DNA of 64,000 nt from Flavobacterium defluvii (GTDB lineage: Bacteria; Bacteroidota; Bacteroidia; Flavobacteriales; Flavobacteriaceae): assembly GCF_900129555.1 (NCBI RefSeq), contig NZ_FQWC01000003.1:62001-126000 (forward strand), in the 5' to 3' direction. This document shows, piece after piece, positions 52,603 through 61,333 of the stretch; the stretch's first letter is position 1, and each line of letters starts with the position of its first letter. A program made the position numbers and the translations under genes. The notes under the pieces are model-generated. The model did not search any database. It was not told the origin of the DNA and worked only from the letters and a program-made list of their open reading frames with translations.

Positions 52603-53565
52603 TTATAAGTTTTCGACCAGAATCCAGGCATCTGGATTTTCGCCTTTTTGAATTTCTTTTTGCGCTTGTTCGGCCTCTTTCATGGTAGCGTAACTTCCAT
52701 ATAAAACAGGGAATAAACCGTGTTTGTTTTCGCCAAGCATTCTCGCTTTGTATCCATCTTTAATCAGCTGGTTATAAGCTTTTCTTGCATTTGCTTCACT
52801 TCTAAAAGCTCCGGCCATAATGTGATAAGGCATAACTTTTTCTTCGGCAGTTTCTACTTTTGAAGAGTCAACTAAAGTAACAGCAGGAAGCGGATTTTGA
52901 ATCACGAATGTAGCTTCCTGAATTTTGTTTTGCACTTTTTTTTGTACATTACCTTCTACAACAAGAGTTTGCGCTGCAATTTGATTTTGATATAACGGAT
53001 ATCCGATGCTTCCGGTAACGCCAAGACCAAGAACAAAAATGGCGGCATATCTCAAATAAAATCTTGATGATCTTGGTTCCTCATCTTCATATAAAGCAAC
53101 CGTTTCTCTTTCAGAAATCTGCTCGATTTTCTTTTCAAACATTTCTCTTTTTACCAATGGCGAAACAAACGGACTTAAACCAAATGAAGTCGATAAATAG
53201 TTTATTTGATCATTTGGAGTAAAAATGATATTATTTTCGGCATTTAGTCGAAGGTCGCCAATATTTTTTAGACTAATAACACCGTTTTCTTCCAGTGTTT
53301 GTTTCCATTTTTGCACCTCAAAAGCAATTGCATTTACAGCAAAACCATAAGATGTATTTTCTGCCTGAGCAGCGTGATTGGCCAACAGACCATCATTATT
53401 TTTTAGTCTACTGTTAAAGAAGACTGTCTTTTTTGGAGGAAAAAACGAATTTGTGCTTTCATTCAGCTGAGCTGATTGAATTTCGGTTAAAAAAGCACCA
53501 AATCCAGGTACCGTTACACACTGATAACGATACAATAACTGCGCGATGTAAGTTTCGATTTTCAT
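52603..53565 (-). CDS. HU-CCDC81-like and SPOR domain membrane protein
   Basis: A 320-residue protein. An N-terminal double HU-like module (MKIETYIAQLLYRYQCVTVPGFGAFLTE, FFPPKKTVFFNSRLKNNDGLL) of the CCDC81-like type is followed by a membrane helix at about 170-188 and a C-terminal periplasmic SPOR domain (PYHIMAGAFRSEANARKAYNQL to the end) that binds denuded peptidoglycan at division sites. It may link the chromosome or cytoplasm to the septal wall, though this is inference. The ATG at 53565 is preferred to the upstream TTG. Confidence 0.9.
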   Translation of the reverse strand: MKIETYIAQLLYRYQCVTVPGFGAFLTEIQSAQLNESTNSFFPPKKTVFFNSRLKNNDGLLANHAAQAENTSYGFAVNAIAFEVQKWKQTLEENGVISLKNIGDLRLNAENNIIFTPNDQINYLSTSFGLSPFVSPLVKREMFEKKIEQISERETVALYEDEEPRSSRFYLRYAAIFVLGLGVTGSIGYPLYQNQIAAQTLVVEGNVQKKVQNKIQEATFVIQNPLPAVTLVDSSKVETAEEKVMPYHIMAGAFRSEANARKAYNQLIKDGYKARMLGENKHGLFPVLYGSYATMKEAEQAQKEIQKGENPDAWILVENL

Positions 53566-53803
53566 AGTAACAAAATTAATCAACCAATATAGTTATCAAA
53601 ATTTTATTCACAATTTTTATTAACAATTCTGAAATTTTTATAGACAATTCGTTTTCAGTATTTTAACACTATTGTTATGAGACTCTATTAATTTTAAATT
53701 TCAATAACATTAAAATTTAATAAGAAATAACTTTATTTTAACCATATTTGCACTATAAAATTGGTTTTGTTTTTATTTCTATTTTACATAATGTTTTAGC
53801 CAA

Positions 53804-54904
53804 ATGTCAGATCAGGATTTGTTTTATTTATTAGCCTTAATGAAAGTGGAGGGAGTTGGTGATATAATGGCCAAAAAATTATTGAATCACTGCGGAGATG
53901 CCGAAGCGATTTTTAAATCCAAATCAAGCCAAATTGCTGTAATTGATGGAGTTGGTTCAGCTTTGCTGAAAAACATGAAAGACAAAACTATTTTTGAAAA
54001 GGCAAATCACGAACTTGAATTCATTAGAAAAAACAAAATTGATGTTTCATTTTTTCAAAGCATAACATATCCCGAACGGTTAAAACATTGTGTTGATTCT
54101 CCGGTTTTGCTTTTTTCTGGCGGAGAAATAGATTTTGCAAACAAAAAGATTATCAGTATTGTGGGAACTCGGCAGATAACTTCGTATGGAATAGAATTCT
54201 GTCGAAAACTTATTGAAGATCTTGCGCCGCTTGACCCCGTAATTGTCAGCGGTTTTGCTTATGGTGTTGATATTGTTGCTCATCAATTTGCGATGGAATA
54301 TAACTTGCAGACAGTTGGTGTTTTAGCTCATGGCTTAAATCAAATTTATCCGCGAACGCACAAAAAGTACATGGCAAAAATGGAAGAAAACGGAGGATTT
54401 ATTACTGAATTTTGGAGTTCATCAAATCCTGATAAAGAGAATTTTGTTCGCCGAAACCGCATTGTTGCCGGAATTAGTGAAGCAACCATTGTGATTGAAT
54501 CTGCAGATAAAGGCGGCTCGCTTATAACCGCCAATCTTGCAAATGATTATAACAGAGATGTTTTTGCAGTTCCCGGAAGAATTACAGACAAGTATAGTCA
54601 GGGATGTAATGATTTAATTAAAACCCAAAAAGCAAATTTACTCACAAGCGCCGCCGATTTGATCTACGTTTTGAATTGGGATATCGAAAAGAAATCTAAA
54701 ACAATTCAGAAACAATTGTTTATAGAACTTGAACCTGATGAACAAAAGATCTATGATTTTCTTTTAAAAAATGGAAAAGAACTCTTAGATATCATTGCCC
54801 TGGAATGTGGTTTACCAGTATTTAGAATTTCGGGAATTCTTTTAAATATGGAACTTAAAGGCGTGGTAAGGCCTTTGCCGGGAAAAATGTTTGAAGCAAT
54901 ATAA
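53804..54904 (+). CDS. dprA: DNA-processing protein DprA
   Basis: A 366-residue DprA/Smf protein that loads RecA on incoming single-stranded DNA in natural transformation. It has an N-terminal helix-hairpin-helix/SAM-like part (KVEGVGDIMAKKLLNH), the Rossmann-fold core (IISIVGTRQITSYGIEFCRKL, VSGFAYGVDIVAHQFA, NFVRRNRIVAGIS, GSLITANLANDYNRDVFAVPG) and a C-terminal winged helix. recA is 5 kb downstream. It is monocistronic and followed by a degraded response-regulator gene. Confidence 0.95.
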   Translation: MSDQDLFYLLALMKVEGVGDIMAKKLLNHCGDAEAIFKSKSSQIAVIDGVGSALLKNMKDKTIFEKANHELEFIRKNKIDVSFFQSITYPERLKHCVDSPVLLFSGGEIDFANKKIISIVGTRQITSYGIEFCRKLIEDLAPLDPVIVSGFAYGVDIVAHQFAMEYNLQTVGVLAHGLNQIYPRTHKKYMAKMEENGGFITEFWSSSNPDKENFVRRNRIVAGISEATIVIESADKGGSLITANLANDYNRDVFAVPGRITDKYSQGCNDLIKTQKANLLTSAADLIYVLNWDIEKKSKTIQKQLFIELEPDEQKIYDFLLKNGKELLDIIALECGLPVFRISGILLNMELKGVVRPLPGKMFEAI

Positions 54905-54958
54905 CCTCAATATTTTGAAAGTTCTATCGAGAAAATAACGCTTGAAATTTACCATTAA

Positions 54959-55211
54959 TTTTTACCGGATTTAACGGGAATCGATTTTTTAAAATCAATA
55001 AAAACCAAACAAAAAACCATTTTTACAACCGCATACAGAGAATTTGCGATTGAAGGTTTCGAACCCGAAACGGTAGATTATATCCTGAAACAAAAACCTT
55101 TGAGCGTTTTTTAAAGCATTAGAAAATAATGAGATAGTTATAGAAAGTTTTACAATTCCTGTTGGCCAAAGCTTTAAAGAAAACCACGAAAATTTAAATA
55201 ACCGTTTTTAA
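54959..55211 (+). pseudogene. Remnant of a LytTR-type response regulator
   Basis: Two fragments in different frames recall a LytTR response regulator. From 54959 the frame reads FLPDLTGIDFLKSIKTKQK, then IFTTAYREFAIEGFEPETVDYILK, the end of a receiver domain, and stops after LSVF. Shifted by one base, FFKALENNEIVIESFTIPVG continues as QSFKENHENLNNRF and stops at 55211, like the end of a LytTR DNA-binding domain. The first half of the receiver and most of the LytTR domain are missing; the junction is at about 55106-55112. No histidine kinase gene is adjacent. Confidence 0.8.
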
Positions 55212-55259
55212 GATAAGGTTATTTTTAACAAAAAAATTAGGTTTAATATATTAAAACTA

Positions 55260-55267
55260 TACTTTTG
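55260..55267 (+). promoter_or_regulatory. Probable -7 element
   Basis: TACTTTTG matches TAnnTTTG, 22 bases before the ATG at 55290. Confidence 0.5.
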
Positions 55268-55289
55268 TTTTAACCCAAAAACCTTAAAA

Positions 55290-56150
55290 ATGAATATAAT
55301 AGAACTATTTGAAAACGCAGGCATTTACAAAGAAAACCGCAGCGGATTCAGCATTGAAGACTCAGAAAAAGTCAGGAAGCAATTTGAAATTGAGCGATCA
55401 CAAAACCCAAATGTAGATCCTGATCTGGCAGATAATTTGATTGTCGCAATTAATGAATTTCCAAAAGAACTTTTGTTTATTTCAAACAATCGAATCCTTT
55501 ACAATTTCTTTGCAAGAAAAAATTACTCCCGAAACAGATTTATTACAGATTATAATGTTTCTGTTAATGATGAAAACATTAAATCATTTATAGATAGATT
55601 TTTAGCAAAAGATTTAGACAAGTTTTTCGATCAAAACATAACACAAAACCGGTTTGATAGTATTGAGGATCTTTTGAATGTAAAGGAATATCTGCCTCAA
55701 AACTCATTAGACAGTTTGAATCAAAAACTGAATGCAAAACTTGATTTTGTTGTAAATAAATTTGATGAAAATCCATCTTTATCATCTGGAGCAGATACAA
55801 TTGAATTTATTAAATACAGAAGTTTTTATGCTTTACTAACATATTTTAGATCTGAAGAAATCGACAAGAAAATTAGAGCGATCTATAGTAAAATGTCAGG
55901 CTCAATTGTAAATGGAGCTGTCCGAAATGAGTTTTTAGAGCCAATGGTAACTTCAATGGTGAATTATAAACCAATCGATTATGAATTAAGCAATTCGATA
56001 AGATCTCACAAAGAAAGAATTGATGCCGCAAAAGATAGAGAATACAGCAGCAGTTCATCTTCGGGCGGAATGTCTACTTGGTCTGTTATTGTTATTATCA
56101 TCGTTGTTTTACGATTGATTTTATTACTTGCCAGATTAGGAAGAGCGTAA
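55290..56150 (+). CDS. Hypothetical protein with C-terminal membrane anchor
   Basis: A 286-residue protein that I do not recognise. The body is charged and mostly helical (residues 1-245). It is followed by a serine/glycine-rich linker (YSSSSSSGGMS) and one membrane helix near the C-terminus (about 262-281, TWSVIVIIIVVLRLILLLA) with basic residues after it, so the bulk should face the cytoplasm as in tail-anchored proteins. It has its own promoter element and a shared terminator with trpS. Confidence 0.68.
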   Translation: MNIIELFENAGIYKENRSGFSIEDSEKVRKQFEIERSQNPNVDPDLADNLIVAINEFPKELLFISNNRILYNFFARKNYSRNRFITDYNVSVNDENIKSFIDRFLAKDLDKFFDQNITQNRFDSIEDLLNVKEYLPQNSLDSLNQKLNAKLDFVVNKFDENPSLSSGADTIEFIKYRSFYALLTYFRSEEIDKKIRAIYSKMSGSIVNGAVRNEFLEPMVTSMVNYKPIDYELSNSIRSHKERIDAAKDREYSSSSSSGGMSTWSVIVIIIVVLRLILLLARLGRA

Positions 56151-56161
56151 AGATTTTATAT

Positions 56162-56199
56162 AAAAAAAGCCTGCTAAAATCAATTAGCAGGCTTTTTTA
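56162..56199. terminator. Bidirectional terminator
   Basis: AAAAAAAGCCTGCTAA, loop, TTAGCAGGCTTTTTT, between the genes ending at 56150 (plus) and 56212 (minus). Confidence 0.88.
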
Positions 56200-56211
56200 T
56201 TTTATTATTAT

Positions 56212-57186
56212 TTAGTTTTCAAAACCAAGAACATTTCTAACTTTTTTCAAAACACCATCGGCAACAACAGAAGCTTTTGCGGCACCCTTTTTCAATAAGG
56301 CATCTACTTCTTCAAGGTTATTGATGTAGTAATTGTATTTTTCTCTTTCGGTTTTAAATTTCTCTGTTATCAATTCAAAAAGAGCTTGTTTAGCATGGCC
56401 ATAACCATAATTTCCGCCAAGATAATTCGCTCTCATTTCGGCAATTTGTGTTTCATTTGCCAGAAGAGAATAAATGGCAAAAGCGTTACACGTATCTGGA
56501 TTTTTTGGCGCTTCAAGCGGCGTACTGTCTGTTTCAATACTCATAACCTGCTTGCGTAAGGCTTTATCATCTAGAAAAATATTGATGATATTATTAGCAG
56601 ATTTACTCATTTTTCCACCGTTAGTTCCGGGAATCAACATAATGTTTTCCTCAATTTTTGCCTCAGGAAGTACAAAAGTTTCGCCCATTTGATGATTAAA
56701 ACGAGAAGCTACATCACGAGTGATTTCTAAATGCTGTAATTGGTCTTTTCCAACAGGAACAAATTCAGCATCATACAATAAAATATCGGCTGCCATTAAC
56801 ATCGGATAGGTAAAAAGTCCGGCATTAACATCGTCTAAACGATCGGCTTTGTCTTTGAATGAATGTGCTAAAGCCAATCTTGAATAAGGAAAAAAACAGC
56901 TTAAATACCAGGTCAATTCAGCAGTTTGAGTCACATCAGATTGTCTGTAGAAAGTCACCTTATCAGGATTTAATCCGCAGGCAAGCCAGGCCGCAGCTGT
57001 GCTGTAAGTGTTTTCTCTTAACGTTTTGCCATCTTTAATTTGTGTAATCGAATGCAAATCAGCAATAAACAAAAATGATTCATTTGCCGGATTATTCGAT
57101 AATTCAATCGCCGGGATAATTGCTCCCAATAAATTGCCTAAGTGTGGCGTTCCAGTACTCTGAACACCAGTAAGTATTTTTGCCAT
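56212..57186 (-). CDS. trpS: Tryptophanyl-tRNA synthetase
   Basis: A 324-residue class I synthetase with GVQSTGTPHLGNLLGAI (HIGH variant) at the N-terminus, DQLQHLEITRDVASRFN and the KMSKS motif in GGKMSKSANN. The open frame runs 43 codons further upstream to 57315, but that part is translated from CGCAAAG-type repeats and is unlike any TrpRS, so the ATG at 57186 is the start. Upstream lies the inverted-repeat-bounded GxxExxY unit, in divergent orientation. Confidence 0.95.
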   Translation of the reverse strand: MAKILTGVQSTGTPHLGNLLGAIIPAIELSNNPANESFLFIADLHSITQIKDGKTLRENTYSTAAAWLACGLNPDKVTFYRQSDVTQTAELTWYLSCFFPYSRLALAHSFKDKADRLDDVNAGLFTYPMLMAADILLYDAEFVPVGKDQLQHLEITRDVASRFNHQMGETFVLPEAKIEENIMLIPGTNGGKMSKSANNIINIFLDDKALRKQVMSIETDSTPLEAPKNPDTCNAFAIYSLLANETQIAEMRANYLGGNYGYGHAKQALFELITEKFKTEREKYNYYINNLEEVDALLKKGAAKASVVADGVLKKVRNVLGFEN

Positions 57187-57194
57187 TCTAGTTT

Positions 57195-57330
57195 TTTTCT
57201 TAAACGCAAAGTTCGTGAAGTTTTTTATAACCGCAAAGTTTGCAAAGGTTTTAGGGAAATTTTTGAGAATTTCGTTTGGTTTTTTTAACGCTAAGGGCGC
57301 AAAGGTTTTTCGCAAAGAACACGAAGTTTT
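57195..57330. repeat. CGCAAAG-rich repeat tract upstream of trpS
   Basis: Variants of one word recur: ACGCAAAGTTCGTGAAG, CCGCAAAGTTTGCAAAGG, GGCGCAAAGG and TTCGCAAAGAACACGAAG, separated by T-rich stretches. The tract ends just before the left inverted repeat of the GxxExxY unit. Confidence 0.65.
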
Positions 57331-57337
57331 TTAAGAT

Positions 57338-57365
57338 TTGCTTTGCAATGAGTTCTCAAAGCTTT
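57338..57365. repeat. Left 28-bp inverted repeat of the GxxExxY unit
   Basis: Begins TTGCTTTGCAATGAGTTC and ends with CTCAAAGCTTT; perfect reverse complement of 57834-57861. Confidence 0.92.
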
Positions 57366-57453
57366 GGCTATCTAGGAATTAACTTTAAAAAATTTGGTTT
57401 TGACTTTATATTTAATTTATAAGAAAATATTTATAATTTTATCGTTTTTGATT

Positions 57454-57831
57454 ATGACAGAAAACGAAATATCAAATATTATAATTGGCCTTGCTATAGA
57501 AATTCATAAAAAACTTGGACCAGGTTTATTAGAGAATGTTTACAAAGAATGTTTGTTTTATAAAATTTCGAAGCGAGGGCTATTTGTAGAAAAAGAGAAA
57601 GCGCTGCCATTAGTTTTTGAAGAAGTTAATCTTGATTGTGGATACCGAATTGATTTGCTTGTAGAAAAGAAATTCCTAGTTGAAATTAAAACGGTAGAAT
57701 CCCTCTCAGTTAATCATTTAGCACAAACATTAACCTATTTAAAACTAGGGAATTATAAACTTGGCTTACTTATAAATTTCAATGAAAGTCTCCTAAAAAA
57801 TGGAATAAGAAGAGTCATAAATAATTTATAG
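57454..57831 (+). CDS. GxxExxY family protein (PDDEXK-like)
   Basis: A 125-residue protein starting MTENEISNIIIGLAIEIHKK with the family motif GPGLLENVYKE (GxxExxY) and, after it, the nuclease-like residues D...E-x-K in RIDLLVEKKFLVEIKTVE. The PDDEXK_3/GxxExxY family is abundant in Bacteroidetes and other environmental bacteria and its role is unknown. The frame is open 20 codons upstream, but the ATG at 57454 is the family start. The gene fills a 524-bp unit enclosed by perfect 28-bp inverted repeats, and its stop codon is 3 bases from the right repeat. Confidence 0.9.
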   Translation: MTENEISNIIIGLAIEIHKKLGPGLLENVYKECLFYKISKRGLFVEKEKALPLVFEEVNLDCGYRIDLLVEKKFLVEIKTVESLSVNHLAQTLTYLKLGNYKLGLLINFNESLLKNGIRRVINNL

Positions 57832-57833
57832 AA

Positions 57834-57861
57834 AAAGCTTTGAGAACTCATTGCAAAGCAA
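57834..57861. repeat. Right 28-bp inverted repeat of the GxxExxY unit
   Basis: Begins AAAGCTTTGAGAACTCATTG; perfect reverse complement of 57338-57365. No target-site duplication is evident outside the repeats. Confidence 0.92.
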
Positions 57862-57986
57862 CTCCTAAAATAAAATTACCTTCTTTCTTTTGCGAAAAAA
57901 CTTTATAACCTTCGCGTAAAGAAGGTTAAGGGTGAGCATTAAAAAATCTTTATAAAATTCATTTGGGTTTTAGTACTTTTGAAATT

Positions 57987-58739
57987 ATGAAAATATTTAA
58001 GATTGTTTTTTGGATTATCTGGCGCATTTGGTTTTACATTTTAATGGCAATTCCGATATTGATTATGCTGCCGTTTTTACTGATTTCTATTATCTCGGAA
58101 AGAGGATATCCCTATTTCTTTAAAATGGCCCGCATTTGGGCTAAATTTATCCTTTTTGGCATGGGTTTTTATTACAAGGTCAAGAAGGAACAAAAGCTTA
58201 TCAAAAATAAAAGCTACATGATTGTTGCCAATCATACTTCAATGACAGATATTATGCTGATGCTGGCAATTATAAAAAATCCTTTTGTTTTTGTTGGGAA
58301 AAAGGAACTTGTGAAAATTCCGTTATTTGGATTTTTCTACAAAAGAACCTGTATTTTAGTTGACAGAAATTCTTCGAAAAGTAAAAATGAAGTTTTTAAA
58401 AGAGCTCAAAATCGTTTAAATCAAGGTTTAAGCATTTGTATTTTTCCTGAAGGCGGAGTTCCCGATGATGAATCGATTTTATTGGACGATTTTAAAGATG
58501 GAGCTTTTAGACTTGCCATAGACCATCAAATTCCGATTGTACCAATTGTTTTTGCTGATAATAAAGAACGTTTTTCGTATACTTTTTTTAGCGGAAGTCC
58601 CGGAAAAATGCGGGGAAAAATTCTGCCCTTTGTGGAAACAAGCGGCTTAACAAGCGATCACAGAAAAGAGCTTAGAGATAGGGTAAGAGAGTTGATTTAT
58701 AACGGTTTACTCGATTTTCAAAAGAAAGATTTAAAATAA
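57987..58739 (+). CDS. plsC: 1-acyl-sn-glycerol-3-phosphate acyltransferase
   Basis: A 250-residue membrane-bound acyltransferase of phospholipid synthesis that adds the second acyl chain to lysophosphatidic acid. An N-terminal membrane region (about 5-37) precedes the catalytic NHTSMTD (NHx4D) motif, the KKELVKIPLFGFFYKR block and the FPEGGVP substrate motif. The frame extends to a TTG at 57963; the ATG at 57987 is used. It is monocistronic and followed by a terminator. Confidence 0.92.
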   Translation: MKIFKIVFWIIWRIWFYILMAIPILIMLPFLLISIISERGYPYFFKMARIWAKFILFGMGFYYKVKKEQKLIKNKSYMIVANHTSMTDIMLMLAIIKNPFVFVGKKELVKIPLFGFFYKRTCILVDRNSSKSKNEVFKRAQNRLNQGLSICIFPEGGVPDDESILLDDFKDGAFRLAIDHQIPIVPIVFADNKERFSYTFFSGSPGKMRGKILPFVETSGLTSDHRKELRDRVRELIYNGLLDFQKKDLK

Positions 58740-58757
58740 GAAATAAACTAAAATAAC

Positions 58758-58795
58758 AAACCCGACAAGATTTTACTCTTGCCGGGTTTTCTTTT
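58758..58795 (+). terminator. Terminator of plsC
   Basis: AAACCCGACAAGA, loop TTTTAC, TCTTGCCGGGTTTTCTTTT, with one A-C mismatch in the stem. Confidence 0.75.
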
Positions 58796-59072
58796 GAAAT
58801 AAAAACCCCCGTTTATATTCAAAAAGCTTATCGGTGAATTATTTCTATGAAATAAAACGCAATTTTTTTAATAGATAATTTTTTCAAAATCAGTAAAAAC
58901 CCGTTAGAACCATGCGAAACTAACGGACTTTTATTGAATCAACCAACCAAATTTATTATAAAAAAAATGTTGAATTAAGTATTTATGGCTAATACCAATT
59001 AAACATTATGTCTACTGTATAGATGAAATTGTTACAAAAAGGTTGCGTTATTTTTTTAATTTTTTTTCAAAT
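58796..59072. other. Non-coding spacer between plsC and recA
   Basis: No gene is visible. CCGTTAG (58901-58907) and CTAACGG (58920-58926) form a stem around ACCATGCG-type loop sequence and are followed by CTTTT; it could be a second terminator or part of an RNA. Nothing else stands out. Confidence 0.45.
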
Positions 59073-59106
59073 AAAAAACCCGAAAGTATAAAAAACTTTC
59101 GGGTTT
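59073..59106. terminator. Terminator of recA
   Basis: AAACCCGAAAGT and ACTTTCGGGTTT pair around an A-rich loop; on the minus strand T residues follow. Confidence 0.85.
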
Positions 59107-59145
59107 GTGTTATAAAGTATTGATTATAAAACTTTTAAAAAGAAT

Positions 59146-60153
59146 TTAAGCATCAGCTAATTCTTTCATATGCGCTTTAATTTTTTCCTCTAATTCTTCG
59201 GCTAATTCAGGATTATCTTTAATTAATGCTTTTACAGCATCACGACCTTGTCCTAATTTTGTGTCTCCGTAGCTAAACCAAGATCCCGCTTTTTTAACGA
59301 TATCAAACTCAACCGCTAAGTCAAGAATTTCACCGGTTTTAGAAACTCCTTCTCCGTACATAATGTCGAATTCAGCAGTTTTAAAAGGCGGCGCCACTTT
59401 ATTTTTAACGATTTTTACTTTAGTTCTGTTTCCAATTACGTTTTCACCGTCTTTAATTTGAGCAGAACGACGAATATCTAAACGTACCGAAGCGTAGAAT
59501 TTTAATGCGTTACCTCCGGTTGTCGTTTCAGGGTTTCCGAACATTACACCAATTTTTTCACGAAGCTGGTTAATAAAGAAAACGGTGCAATTTGTTTTAC
59601 TGATTGTTCCGGTTAATTTTCTTAAAGCCTGAGACATTAAACGTGCATGAAGACCCATTTTAGAATCTCCCATTTCGCCTTCGATTTCGCTTTTTGGAGT
59701 TAAAGCCGCAACCGAGTCAATTACAACAATATCTATAGCTCCTGAACGAATTAAGTTTTCGGCAATTTCTAAGGCCTGCTCACCATTGTCCGGCTGAGAG
59801 ATAATTAAGTTCTCAATATCAACATTTAATTTTTCAGCATAGTTTCTGTCAAAAGCATGCTCAGCATCGATAAATGCGGCAATACCTCCGGCTTTTTGAG
59901 CTTCGGCAATAGCATGTAGTGTCAGTGTTGTTTTACCAGAAGATTCCGGCCCGTATATTTCAATAATTCTTCCTTTTGGATAACCATTTACTCCAAGAGC
60001 TAAATCAACGCCAAGAGAACCCGAAGAAATCGTTTCTACCTCTACAATGGCTCTGTCGCCCATTTTCATTACGGTTCCTTTTCCGTAGGTTTTGTCAAGT
60101 TTATCAAGCGTTAGCTGTAACGCTTTTAATTTGGCTTCTTTGTCTGAACTCAT
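59146..60153 (-). CDS. recA: Recombinase RecA
   Basis: A 335-residue RecA with the Walker A loop GPESSGKTT (68-76), EAEHAF-equivalent [10 protein letters not shown], Walker [33 protein letters not shown], loop L2 [21 protein letters not shown] and a normal acidic C-terminal domain. It performs homologous recombination and SOS coprotease functions. Monocistronic; no recX or lexA gene is adjacent, and no SOS-box-like palindrome was recognised in the 150 bases upstream. Confidence 0.98.
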   Translation of the reverse strand: MSSDKEAKLKALQLTLDKLDKTYGKGTVMKMGDRAIVEVETISSGSLGVDLALGVNGYPKGRIIEIYGPESSGKTTLTLHAIAEAQKAGGIAAFIDAEHAFDRNYAEKLNVDIENLIISQPDNGEQALEIAENLIRSGAIDIVVIDSVAALTPKSEIEGEMGDSKMGLHARLMSQALRKLTGTISKTNCTVFFINQLREKIGVMFGNPETTTGGNALKFYASVRLDIRRSAQIKDGENVIGNRTKVKIVKNKVAPPFKTAEFDIMYGEGVSKTGEILDLAVEFDIVKKAGSWFSYGDTKLGQGRDAVKALIKDNPELAEELEEKIKAHMKELADA

Positions 60154-60308
60154 CTTTTCTTAAATTATCTAAATTATTTTTTTAGCTTTCAAAAGAAATC
60201 AAAAGGAAACAACTTATTGATTTTTATTTGACAAACTAGAATGTGTAAAAATACTTCTTTTTTTGAAGTTTCATTGCTCTAAATTGTTTCAAATTGTAAC
60301 AATTTGTA

Positions 60309-60818
60309 TTACAAAAACAAAGCTTTTAATTCTGTAGCGTCAGAAGGTTTTAATTTTCCTGCCAGTACTAAACTTAACTGTTTACGGCGTAAAGCAGCAT
60401 CAAAACGTTGTATTTCTAATTCGGTTTCAGGAACAATTGCCGGTACTTCAACGGGTCTTCCGGTATCATCTACAGCAACAAAAGTATATATAGCTTCGTT
60501 TGCTTTGGTTCTGTTTCCAGATTCGCGGTCTTCTACCCAAACGTCTATAAAAACTTCCATCGAACTTTTGAATGATCTTGAAACTTTTGCTTCGACAGTA
60601 ACAACGCTTCCAAGAGAAATTGCTCTGTTGAAAGCAACGTGATTTACAGATGCCGTAACCACAATTCGGCGGGAATGTCTGCGCGCGGCGATACTTGCTG
60701 CACGATCCATTCGGGCTAATAATTCGCCGCCAAAAAGATTGTTTAAAGGATTTGTTTCGCTTGGTAAAACTAAATCAGTTAATATTGTTACGGATTCTGA
60801 AGGATGTTTTGGATTCAT
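60309..60818 (-). CDS. Hotdog-fold acyl-CoA thioesterase
   Basis: A 169-residue member of the YciA/BFIT-like acyl-CoA thioesterase group: VLPSETNPLNNLFGGELLARMD at the N-terminus (NxxFGG is the active-site region), ASIAARRHSRRIVVTASVNHVAF and VVTVEAKVSRSFKSSMEVFIDVW follow. It releases fatty acids from acyl-CoA; chain length unknown. The frame extends to a GTG at 60851, next to the palindrome at 60853; the ATG at 60818 is the preferred start, although the longer form cannot be excluded. Confidence 0.88.
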   Translation of the reverse strand: MNPKHPSESVTILTDLVLPSETNPLNNLFGGELLARMDRAASIAARRHSRRIVVTASVNHVAFNRAISLGSVVTVEAKVSRSFKSSMEVFIDVWVEDRESGNRTKANEAIYTFVAVDDTGRPVEVPAIVPETELEIQRFDAALRRKQLSLVLAGKLKPSDATELKALFL

Positions 60819-60852
60819 TTTTTTATTATAAAAATTTGTTTTTTCTGCCACT

Positions 60853-60868
60853 CCCGATAGCTATCGGG
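60853..60868. repeat. Palindrome CCCGATAGCTATCGGG
   Basis: A perfect 16-bp palindrome, identical to the core of the one at 26621-26640. It lies at the 5' side of the thioesterase gene. Confidence 0.85.
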
Positions 60869-60942
60869 ATCACAGATTAGAAGGATCAAAAATCTGCTTG
60901 AATATTTAAAATCAGTGGCTTATCTTAAAAAATTGAGACTGA

Positions 60943-61326
60943 TCAATTCAGCCAGTTAACTACCATTACGGCAGGAATTAAATAAATAACAATGGTTCTT
61001 GCACCATCGTAATCTTTGGCTAATCGTTGTCCGAAAAGCATCATTAATAAGCTGATACATGAAAAAATTCCGGCATAAAAACCATAATCACGACCGCTGT
61101 TTGTTAATAACTGAATTGCTCCAACAACGCTTAAAATTCCAGAAATTAATTCTAAAATTAAGAGATGAAGTAAAGCAAGCGGAACCTGATTTTTTAGCGG
61201 TGTTTTTGCAAAATGTTCTTTGAGCCAGGTTACATTATCTTTCCAATAAAAAATTTTTTCGTAGCCTGATTGTAAAAAAGTTAAAGCTAAAAATGCTAAT
61301 ATTAAAATAGAGGCAACATTATTCAT
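60943..61326 (-). CDS. DoxX-like four-helix membrane protein
   Basis: A 127-residue protein with four membrane helices (about 4-18, 46-68, 77-95, 107-124) and the N-terminal FLQSGYEKIFYWKDNVTWLKEHF pattern of DoxX-like proteins. DoxX family members are small membrane subunits linked to redox processes, mostly uncharacterised. It begins 7 bases after holB ends, so the two are probably co-transcribed. Confidence 0.78.
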   Translation of the reverse strand: MNNVASILILAFLALTFLQSGYEKIFYWKDNVTWLKEHFAKTPLKNQVPLALLHLLILELISGILSVVGAIQLLTNSGRDYGFYAGIFSCISLLMMLFGQRLAKDYDGARTIVIYLIPAVMVVNWLN

Positions 61327-61333
61327 TTGTGGA

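Noticed and set aside
57187..57315. N-terminal extension of trpS by 43 residues
   Set aside because: The peptide is translated from CGCAAAG repeats and has no counterpart in TrpRS; the ATG at 57186 fits the family start.
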